NCBI GenBank assembly: GCA_045402695.1
Contig: JAWPNA010000180.1
Coordinates: 1 to 5,109, forward strand
Direction: 5' to 3'
Source of the DNA: JAWPNA01 sp045402695
Lineage (GTDB): Bacteria; Acidobacteriota; Polarisedimenticolia; JACPZX01; DASXTC01
DNA length: 5,109 bases
Under the pieces are notes generated by a model. The model did no database searches and had not been told where the DNA came from. It saw nothing but the letters and a program-made list of their open reading frames with translations. How positions within the stretch are numbered: position 1 is the first letter of the stretch; every line of letters starts with the position of its first letter. The translations under genes were made by a program, and so were the position numbers. This document shows positions 1-4,867 of this stretch, one piece after another.

Positions 1-30
1 ATCAAGATCCGCCCGGTGGGTCGGACGTAG
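1..30 (+). CDS. Probable 3' end of an upstream gene (partial)
   Basis: Frame 1 reads IKIRPVGRT and then a TAG stop at 28-30, which overlaps the ribosome site of the next gene (AGGAGG at 29-34). That close packing is typical of an operon, so this is probably the tail of an upstream same-strand gene. Nothing about function can be said from nine residues. The other two forward frames are also open here, so the choice of frame is an inference from the stop position only. Confidence 0.35.
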   Translation: MKIRPVGRT

Positions 31-39
31 GAGGAGCCG

Positions 40-249
40 ATGGACGAGAAGCAGTTCGCAGAGGAGTTGGTGTTGATCCTCGAGGCGGGTGGTGCCGAGC
101 AAGGGCCGCTCGATCCCGAGCAGGTGATTCGCGTCGAGGACTTCGAGTCCGTGGGAATGCTGACCCACGACGTCGGACTGGTCGTGACGATGAAGGATGG
201 CAGCGAGTTCCAAGTCACGATCAAGCAATCGCGCGAGGCGCGGGGCTGA
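40..249 (+). CDS. Small acidic protein of unknown function (69 aa)
   Basis: I do not recognise a named family. The ATG follows a strong ribosome site, AGGAGG at 29-34, with a 5-nt spacer, which fixes the start. The protein opens with an acidic helix-like stretch (residues 1-16, rich in E and L), followed by a polar linker and then a segment that looks like a beta hairpin (about residues 43-64, GLVVTMKDGSEFQVTIKQSR). No Cys, signal peptide or membrane segment is present. Third codon positions are strongly G/C, as in the following gene and unlike the gene at 946. The next gene starts 3 nt after this stop, so the two are probably co-translated. Small proteins with a similar ending (D-G-S-E-F-x-V-T-I) are, from memory, common in actinobacterial phage and mobile-element operons, but that is recall and not a function. 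Confidence 0.8.
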   Translation: MDEKQFAEELVLILEAGGAEQGPLDPEQVIRVEDFESVGMLTHDVGLVVTMKDGSEFQVTIKQSREARG

Positions 250-252
250 TCG

Positions 253-774
253 ATGGATCGGTGCGAGGTGAAGAGGTGCCGGGCCGAGGCGGACATCACC
301 TACCTCAGCCACGGGGTCTGCACCAAGCACTGGGACGAGTTGAGTTCTGAAGACGCGCCGCCCGATGCCCTGCGATTGGCGCTGGGGCTGCCGGTGGCGC
401 ATGACGTGAAGGAGCATGCGATGGACGACGGAAGCAGAAAGAGCGCGAAGAAGCAGGCCGCGACCGCGCGGAAGGAAGCAGCCACCGAGAACGCTGCCGA
501 GATTGCGATGGAGGTACGCGGCTCGAAGGCCGCCAACAAGCAGCGCTCCGCGAAGGCGGCCGCCCCGAAGAAGGAGAAGGCCCCGCGCGAGAAGGTCGAG
601 AACCCGGTCGTGTTCGCCTTCCGATTGAGCGAGGCGGACCGCACGCGCATCCACGACGCGGCCGGGCCGGCCGGCGCGACGCGGTTCGTGAGGTCGGCGG
701 CGCTCGCCGCAGCGACAGGTGACACCAAGGCGTTCGAAACGTTGGTCACGCAGGCCAAGTCCAACCTGAAGTAG
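253..774 (+). CDS. Zinc-motif / ribbon-helix-helix-like DNA-binding protein (173 aa)
   Basis: Two recognisable ends are joined by a low-complexity linker. Residues 4-27 hold C4-x4-C9-x13-C23-x2-H26-W27, a spacing that could bind one zinc ion. Residues about 57-116 are rich in Lys, Ala, Arg and Glu and probably unstructured or helical, able to touch nucleic acid. Residues about 119-155 read as a beta strand (VVFAFRLS), a helix (EADRTRIHDAAG) and a second helix (ATRFVRSAALAAA). This is the order of ribbon-helix-helix proteins and resembles the accessory mobilisation protein MobC. The likely role is DNA binding, as a regulator or a relaxosome-type accessory factor, but no relaxase is in view. 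The gene starts 3 nt after the previous stop with only a weak GGGG ribosome site (242-245), suggesting translational coupling. It ends 14 nt before a strong terminator. The fold assignments come from pattern reading alone. Confidence 0.8.
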   Translation: MDRCEVKRCRAEADITYLSHGVCTKHWDELSSEDAPPDALRLALGLPVAHDVKEHAMDDGSRKSAKKQAATARKEAATENAAEIAMEVRGSKAANKQRSAKAAAPKKEKAPREKVENPVVFAFRLSEADRTRIHDAAGPAGATRFVRSAALAAATGDTKAFETLVTQAKSNLK

Positions 775-788
775 TCCCACGTACCACT

Positions 789-813
789 CGCCCCGGGCCA
801 CCGGGGCGTTTCT
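789..813 (+). terminator. Rho-independent terminator after the 253-774 gene
   Basis: A perfect 8-bp stem, CGCCCCGG (789-796) and CCGGGGCG (801-808), closes a GCCA tetraloop and is followed directly by TTTCT. The stem is all G/C and begins 14 nt after the stop codon. It should end the transcript of the two small upstream genes and insulate the promoter near 931 from read-through. Confidence 0.9.
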
Positions 814-902
814 CCGCTGAAGCCGAGTGCGGGAAACCAGGCGCGGCGGAAGCATCGCGAGCATTCTTTCCGACATGATCCCCATTGTCAAAGACAGTCA
901 TG

Positions 903-918
903 AGTGATTGCGCTCACT
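903..918. promoter_or_regulatory. Candidate operator: inverted repeat over the -35 region
   Basis: AGTGA (903-907) and TCACT (914-918) form a perfect inverted repeat with a 6-bp spacer, TTGCGC. That spacer is also the proposed -35 hexamer, so a dimeric regulator bound here would block the promoter at 908-936. A shorter inverted repeat, TGTC-AAA-GACA (886-896), lies just upstream. Five-base arms can occur by chance, so the position, more than the length, is the argument. Confidence 0.35.
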
Positions 919-936
919 ATTCTGTGGTGGTAGGCT
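908..936 (+). promoter_or_regulatory. Candidate sigma-70 type promoter for the 946 gene
   Basis: TTGCGC (908-913) is followed after exactly 17 bp by TAGGCT (931-936), which fits the actinobacterial -10 pattern TAnnnT. A TGG just before it (928-930) gives an extended -10. The ATG at 946 begins only 9 nt after the -10 box, so the transcript should start at about 943-946 and be leaderless or nearly so. This agrees with the lack of a convincing ribosome site before that ATG. An upstream TTGTCA (885-890) has no well-spaced -10 partner. Confidence 0.5.
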
Positions 937-945
937 ATTTCCGCC

Positions 946-2136
946 ATGAGGGATGATCTCGACCGCTATGAGTACATGCAACGCAGCGACGGCTGGCGCT
1001 CGCCGCGCTCTTGGAACCGCACCGACGCGCGGCGAAGACTGCGTTGGCGAGACCTCAAGTTTCGATGGCGCCCAAGAGTGGTTGGGGACATGGGGCACGG
1101 GGATTTGTGGCTTGTGGAGCCCGTAGAAGTGGTAATCCGAGGCGTGTCGTCGGTTCACATTGGTTGTCCAGGTGGACCAGCTTCGCGCTCATGTAGGCCC
1201 ACGGTACCGACGATCCATGTTGACTGTGATGGACGGATCGAGGATGAGGAGAGTCTGCGGCTCGTCCAAACACATGCTCTTGACTACTTGTCCGTCCTGT
1301 GGTGCCGCGCCCTCCCAGAAGCGCCTCCAGTTGCCCCTGGCCCGTCCGAGAATAAGCGGTTGTGGAACAAGTACCTGTCGGCGTCGATGCTCGACATGAC
1401 GCGCGGCAAGTCTGGACAAGGGCCTGGATGGGAATCGGGGCTCAGTTCCCCGGAGGAACTCGGCCTCCTGCGGCCGTCCCATTGGCGACGGGCAGTTCAG
1501 CGAAGGGTCGCGGTAATCTTCGGAAGAGGGTTGAATAATCGCCTCGTGCGACACTGCGCACTGATTCTGTCCGGTGATAGATGGTGGCGATGGAGGGACA
1601 ACCACCGCCTTCGGGAACTCCAGGACGCAGCGACAGAGACACCCCGGACGGGGAGACTGATGTCGATTCTCGAGGGCTTCGTTCGTGTTCGGCTTCAGTT
1701 ACGCCCGCCGTTTCCTGATCGCGAGCCAATGAGGACCAAACTCGGTGCCGATATCCAATTCTCTTGGCCACGATGGCCCAGTAAGGGTGCCAAGTCCGTG
1801 TTCACTTCACAACGGGAGCAAGCGCTCGCTGCCGTGTACCTCGCCATTCGCCACTGGCGCAATGGAGCCGTCGATTCCAGGTACCTAGCAGCTGCAGTTT
1901 GGATGGCGCAGAAGTACCTGACATCTCCATCTAAGTTAACCGGTGGACATGTCACTCTCGAGATTGCAGGACGATACTGCGGAGTCACGCGCAACCAGGT
2001 CGAGCATGCAGTAGGAAAGCTCCGCGCTGAGGTAGCCACCTTCCTCGATTCCTCCATGACCTCCACGTCTCCAACCCTCCGAGAGCAACTCCCACCGAAG
2101 ATTTTCCGACATAGGCCCGATGCTCCGTGCCTGTGA
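946..2136 (+). CDS. Uncharacterised Arg/Trp-rich protein with C-terminal helix-turn-helix (396 aa)
   Basis: I do not recognise a family. The frame is open for 396 codons. The chosen ATG lacks a ribosome site but sits 9 nt after a candidate -10 box, suiting leaderless translation. Residues 1-45 are very basic with many Arg and Trp. Residues about 60-130 are mixed and contain three Cys (C81, C90 and C101, roughly). The middle is basic and rich in Trp. The C-terminal part has a helix (A315-L325), a loop (326-335) and an apparent helix-turn-helix (V336-R360) ending in VEHAVGKL. The order and the IAGRYCG...V-HAV-KL pattern recall DnaA domain IV, though the DnaA signature RDHTTV is absent. DNA binding is likely; a role as replication initiator or regulator of the operon downstream is inference. 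A/T-ending codons and AGG/AGA/CGA arginines are visibly more frequent than in the two genes before the terminator, which suggests a different origin. Confidence 0.75.
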   Translation: MRDDLDRYEYMQRSDGWRSPRSWNRTDARRRLRWRDLKFRWRPRVVGDMGHGDLWLVEPVEVVIRGVSSVHIGCPGGPASRSCRPTVPTIHVDCDGRIEDEESLRLVQTHALDYLSVLWCRALPEAPPVAPGPSENKRLWNKYLSASMLDMTRGKSGQGPGWESGLSSPEELGLLRPSHWRRAVQRRVAVIFGRGLNNRLVRHCALILSGDRWWRWRDNHRLRELQDAATETPRTGRLMSILEGFVRVRLQLRPPFPDREPMRTKLGADIQFSWPRWPSKGAKSVFTSQREQALAAVYLAIRHWRNGAVDSRYLAAAVWMAQKYLTSPSKLTGGHVTLEIAGRYCGVTRNQVEHAVGKLRAEVATFLDSSMTSTSPTLREQLPPKIFRHRPDAPCL

Positions 2137-2164
2137 CATAGGTCGAGTCTTCGACTTCTGTCAC
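2133..2164 (+). promoter_or_regulatory. Imperfect hairpin between the 396-aa gene and the HTH gene
   Basis: GTGACA (2133-2138) pairs with TGTCAC (2159-2164), and GTCGA (2142-2146) pairs with TCGAC (2151-2155) around a GTCT loop. Between them TAG/TTC adds one A-T pair, one G-T wobble and one mismatch, giving a stem of about 14 positions. The left arm contains the stop codon of the 396-aa gene and the right arm ends 2 nt before the strong ribosome site of the next gene. No T-tract follows, so it is not an intrinsic terminator. It could be an operator, an mRNA processing or stability element, or a translational control hairpin. Confidence 0.5.
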
Positions 2165-2166
2165 GG

Positions 2167-2174
2167 AAGGAGGT
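2167..2174 (+). promoter_or_regulatory. Full-match ribosome binding site for the 2182 gene
   Basis: AAGGAGGT is complementary to the 3' end of 16S rRNA over its whole length and lies 7 nt before the ATG at 2182. It decides that start and marks the first gene of the replication operon as strongly translated. Its downstream edge overlaps GTCAC (2173-2177), a second copy of the right-arm sequence GTCAC at 2160-2164. The left arm GTGAC (2133-2137) could therefore pair with either copy. Confidence 0.75.
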
Positions 2175-2181
2175 CACAGGT

Positions 2182-2403
2182 ATGGACGTCATCCTGGATG
2201 GTTTGTGGGACGCCAACAGAGTCGCTGCCGTATTGGGGGTCCGACCGGGCACGATCTACGACTGGGTCTACCGCGGGATCCTCCCGCACGTCGTGCTGAA
2301 TCGTGGTCCTCGGCGCAGTTGCATCCGCTTCAGGCCGTCGGACATCCGCGCGTTCATCGATGACCGAACTCGTGAAACCTCCACTCACGGAGCCGGCCGA
2401 TGA
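2182..2403 (+). CDS. Small helix-turn-helix protein, excisionase/MerR type (73 aa)
   Basis: This is a compact HTH_17-type DNA-binding protein. Residues 9-32 read W-D-x-N-R-V-A-A-V-L-G-V-R-P-G-T-I-Y-D-W-V-Y-R-G, the classic helix-turn-helix of excisionase and AlpA-like proteins. The wing follows with L34-P35-H36-V37 and I48-R49-F50-R51, and a last helix with S53-D54-I55-R56-A57-F58. In such families the protein bends DNA for excision or regulates neighbouring genes. Here it is the first gene of a replication operon and shares ATGA with the primase gene, so control of replication or of its own operon is at least as likely as excision. The start is set by the AAGGAGGT ribosome site. The hairpin and direct repeat just upstream are natural candidate binding sites, which is inference. 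Confidence 0.88.
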   Translation: MDVILDGLWDANRVAAVLGVRPGTIYDWVYRGILPHVVLNRGPRRSCIRFRPSDIRAFIDDRTRETSTHGAGR

Positions 2404-3224
2404 GCGCCGCATTCCGCGTCGCAGAATCGGTCAAGGCGGTTAAGCGAGGCTGGGCCCTGACTCCATTGCGCGGGAAGGTCCCAGTATCGGCTGGCTGGCA
2501 GGCCGCCCCCAAGGCGGAAGCTAGTCAGGCAATCACCTGGGCCCGGGCCGGCAACGTCGGCCTGCGGACTGGTGCCGTATCGGGGATCGTAGTCATCGAC
2601 GTGGACACGGCGAAGGGTGGGGATGCTTCCGGCCTGCACCTGCCGCGCACCGTAACGGTTATCACCGGCTCGGGCGGTCTACACCTCTACTTCCGACATC
2701 CGGGAGGCATCGTCGGCAACTCCGTTGGCAAGCTCGCTCCCCACGTGGACGTGCGCGGCGACGGTGGGCAGGTGGTCTTCGTGGGGTCCCTGCATCCGGA
2801 CACGGGAAGGGTCTATCAGTGGGCCGAGGGGCTGTCTCCAGACGAATTGACGCTGGCAGAGCTCCCGGACGAGATCTACCGCCAAATCACGGCTGGCCGG
2901 GAGCGACATTCTGCGTATTGTGCGCAAATTGCGGAACGGATCAGGCCTCGGATTGCCAGGTTAGTCGGGACGACACCATACGGCCGCACGGCCATGGCCA
3001 GGGAGGTCCATGCCGTTCGGATTTCCTGCGAAGGCTCTCGCAACGACACCCTGAACCGCGCAGCTTACTGTCTCGGCCAACTCGTCGCCGCGGGGCACCT
3101 GTCTGAAGCGACTGTTATCGCTGCACTGAGACAATCCGCGGCGGACTGTGGCCTTACCGGATACGAAATCGACCGGACCATCGCTTCTGGGCTCGAAGCC
3201 GGGGAACAGGAGCCGCGAAGATGA
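2400..3224 (+). CDS. Primase-polymerase (bifunctional DNA primase/polymerase, N-terminal domain family)
   Basis: The protein is expected to make primers and extend them during replication of the element. Residues about 5-165 form the Prim-Pol domain with all three metal and nucleotide motifs: D67-V-D69 (motif I), S91-G-G-L-H95 (motif II) and V116-D117 followed by R119-G-D-G-G (motif III). The N-terminal helix, the G25-K-V-P-V-S-A-G-W33 segment and N52-V-G-L-R-T-G58 are also typical. Residues about 190-273 form the helical region common after this domain in actinobacterial elements: Y-G-R-T-A-M, then R214-N-D-T-L-N219, L-G-Q-L-V-A-A-G and a final T-I-A-S-G-L-E-A-G. The start overlaps the upstream stop (ATGA) with a CGGAG site (2388-2392). 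The gene lacks a fused helicase domain; that role probably falls to the next gene, which overlaps by ATGA. The family is certain; its exact substrate is not. Confidence 0.93.
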   Translation: MSAAFRVAESVKAVKRGWALTPLRGKVPVSAGWQAAPKAEASQAITWARAGNVGLRTGAVSGIVVIDVDTAKGGDASGLHLPRTVTVITGSGGLHLYFRHPGGIVGNSVGKLAPHVDVRGDGGQVVFVGSLHPDTGRVYQWAEGLSPDELTLAELPDEIYRQITAGRERHSAYCAQIAERIRPRIARLVGTTPYGRTAMAREVHAVRISCEGSRNDTLNRAAYCLGQLVAAGHLSEATVIAALRQSAADCGLTGYEIDRTIASGLEAGEQEPRR

Positions 3225-4867
3225 ACACCCCGGCGATGATCGGGTGGCAAGCTCCGATCCCGTTCAATGAGTTCGATCTGCCGCCGTTTCCCACCGATGC
3301 TCTCCCCGGCTGGCTGCGGGAGTGGGTCGAGGCTCTATCCACCGACACACAGACACCTACGGATCTGGCGGCGATGCTTTCTCTGGCTGTCGTAGCCACT
3401 ACGAGCGCCAAGAAGTTCAAGGTCGTCATTACGCCGAGCTGGAACGTGCCCGTCAACGGTTATTTCGTTGTTGCTCTGCCGCCAGGCAACCGGAAGAGCG
3501 CTGTCTACACTGCCGCCTCCCGACCTCTGGAACGATACATGAGCGAGGAAGGGAAACGGTTGCGCCCCGAGATCCTCAGTGCCACGACGCGTCAGAAGAT
3601 TGCAGCCAACCGACTCAAGAATGCGGAAACCAAAGCGTCCAAGGCCTCCGACGAGCATCGGCAAGATCTGGAGAAGAAGGCCGAGGATCTGGCCAAGGAA
3701 CTTGCCGAGATCGAGGTCCCGGTAGTCCCGCGTCTGATCGCCGATGATGTGACCTCCGAAAAGTTGGAGATGCTCTTGGCGACCCACGGTGGCAGGATGG
3801 CCATCCTGAGCGAGGAGGGTGGCATCTTCGATCTAATGGCCGGTCGTTACGCGAGAGACGGCTCGCCCAACTTCGAGGTTTACCTCAAAGGGTGGGACGG
3901 CGGGGAGATCAGGGTTGACCGCGTCAGCCGTCGAGATGAGCACGTCTCCGAGCCTGCACTCACTCTCGGCCTCACGGTGCAGCCTGCGGTGCTGCAGGGC
4001 CTCACATCGAAACCGGGATTCCGCGGCAGAGGCTTGCTGGCCAGGTTCTTCTACGGGATGCCCCGCAGTTGGGTAGGCCACCGTGCGACCAATCCGCCGT
4101 CCCTGCCGGAACACATCCGCGCCGCCTACGAGAGGAACATCATCGCACTACTGCAGCTGCTTCCGGAAAAAGATCACCATGGCAAACCGCGCGCGCATGA
4201 CCTGTGTCTCGCCCACGATGCCCGAGCTGCACTGGATCGGTTCCGTGAAGAACTCGAACCTCGTCTGAGGGCGTTTGCGGACCTAGAGCTATACGCCGAT
4301 TGGGCAACGAAGCTGGCGGGCGGCATCGCCCGTCTCGCTGGACTCCTCCACGTTGCACAGTACGCTGAGAAAGGGCAGTCCTGGGAGGTGCCCGTTGCTG
4401 TCGGAACTCTGGAAGATGCCATCCGGATCGGCCAGTACCTCATCCCTCATGCGAAGGCTGCCTTCGCAGAGATGGGCGCGGATCCCGAGGTTGAACTCGC
4501 CAAGTACATCCTCCGATGGCTCGAGCGCAACGGCAAGCAGTCGTTCTCCAAGCGGGAGGCCTTCAACGCCCTGAGGGGTCGGTTCGAACGGGTCGACGCG
4601 ATGATTATCCCCCTCGAGTTGCTCGTCGCGCACAACTACATCCGCCTGGCGCAGCAATCGTTGCGACATGGGGCCGGCCGAAAGCCCAGTCCCGAGTTTG
4701 AGGTGAATCCGTTATGGCTTCCGCAGAATTCGCACTTTACGCAGAATCCAGGCACCCAGGGCAATTCTGCGGAATGTGCGGATTCTGCGTACCCGGTCCC
4801 AGACCCTCTTGAGCGCTCTGGCAACGCCGACATTCCTGAAGCGGACCTTGAGGAGGGGGTGTTATGA
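3221..4867 (+). CDS. DUF3987 (YfjI-like) P-loop protein, probable replicative ATPase/helicase partner (548 aa)
   Basis: This is a DUF3987 family member, a RecA-like P-loop protein usually found beside or fused to primases and assumed to act as ATPase or helicase. The P-loop is P87-P-G-N-R-K92-S93, not a canonical GxxxxGK[ST]. A charged coiled-coil-like stretch occupies about 124-165. The Walker B-like strand is I195-L-S-E198-E199-G-G. A conserved G271-L-L-A-R-F276 followed by P-x-S-x-x-G-x-R (281-288) may supply the arginine that senses ATP. Residues about 425-500 look like a winged helix ending in G-R-K-P-S-P-E-F-E-V-N-P (486-497). The last 50 residues are low complexity, rich in Gln, Asn, Ser and Pro, and encoded by an inverted-repeat cluster. 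The start is supported by AGGAG (3208-3212, 8-nt spacer) and the ATGA overlap with the primase gene. Helicase activity is inferred, not shown. Confidence 0.9.
   Translation: MNTPAMIGWQAPIPFNEFDLPPFPTDALPGWLREWVEALSTDTQTPTDLAAMLSLAVVATTSAKKFKVVITPSWNVPVNGYFVVALPPGNRKSAVYTAASRPLERYMSEEGKRLRPEILSATTRQKIAANRLKNAETKASKASDEHRQDLEKKAEDLAKELAEIEVPVVPRLIADDVTSEKLEMLLATHGGRMAILSEEGGIFDLMAGRYARDGSPNFEVYLKGWDGGEIRVDRVSRRDEHVSEPALTLGLTVQPAVLQGLTSKPGFRGRGLLARFFYGMPRSWVGHRATNPPSLPEHIRAAYERNIIALLQLLPEKDHHGKPRAHDLCLAHDARAALDRFREELEPRLRAFADLELYADWATKLAGGIARLAGLLHVAQYAEKGQSWEVPVAVGTLEDAIRIGQYLIPHAKAAFAEMGADPEVELAKYILRWLERNGKQSFSKREAFNALRGRFERVDAMIIPLELLVAHNYIRLAQQSLRHGAGRKPSPEFEVNPLWLPQNSHFTQNPGTQGNSAECADSAYPVPDPLERSGNADIPEADLEEGVL
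4721..4791. repeat. Interleaved inverted-repeat cluster (four GCAGAAT-type units)
   Basis: Four related units lie in 71 bp: A CCGCAGAATT (4721-4730), B TACGCAGAATCC (4738-4749), A' AATTCTGCGG (4763-4772) and B' GGATTCTGCGTA (4780-4791). A pairs perfectly with A' (10 bp) and B with B' (12 bp), but these pairings cross. Alternatively A (4722-4734) pairs with B' (4777-4789) over 13 positions with one G-T wobble, enclosing B with A' over 8 bp, which makes one long nested hairpin. The cluster lies within the coding tail of the DUF3987 gene. It could be iteron-like protein sites, an origin structure or an RNA switch ahead of the next gene. Confidence 0.8.
4851..4856 (+). promoter_or_regulatory. Ribosome binding site for the 4864 gene
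   Basis: AGGAGG lies 7 nt before the ATG at 4864, inside the last codons of the DUF3987 gene. With the ATGA overlap it supports independent as well as coupled initiation of the last gene. Confidence 0.75.

Noticed and set aside
300..764. Minus-strand frame of 154 codons opposite the 173-aa gene
   Set aside because: The product is an Ala/Ser-rich shadow of a high-GC gene. The plus-strand frame has a Cys/His motif, tight spacing to its neighbour and a terminator in the right place.
814..945. Attachment site or tRNA fragment near the module boundary
   Set aside because: No tRNA-like cloverleaf, no integrase gene beside it and no second copy of a core sequence are visible in the window.
2133..2164. 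The hairpin as an intrinsic terminator separating the 396-aa gene from the replication operon
   Set aside because: The stem is imperfect and is followed by CGGAAGGAGG, not a T-tract, so termination is not supported.
1695..2252. Minus-strand open frame of 185 codons opposite the 396-aa gene
   Set aside because: It crosses the intergenic hairpin and the start of the clear HTH gene, and its translation shows no domain-like pattern. The plus strand has a promoter, a longer frame and a helix-turn-helix, so this is a shadow frame.
2908..2917. ATTCTGCGTA in the primase gene as a fifth, distant copy of the 4721-4791 repeat unit
   Set aside because: It matches B' over 10 bases but stands alone without a partner arm nearby. 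One such match in a window of this size and composition is not enough.
3335..3787. Minus-strand open frame of 150 codons inside the DUF3987 gene
   Set aside because: It lies wholly within a well-supported plus-strand gene with recognisable motifs, and its product is low complexity without family features.
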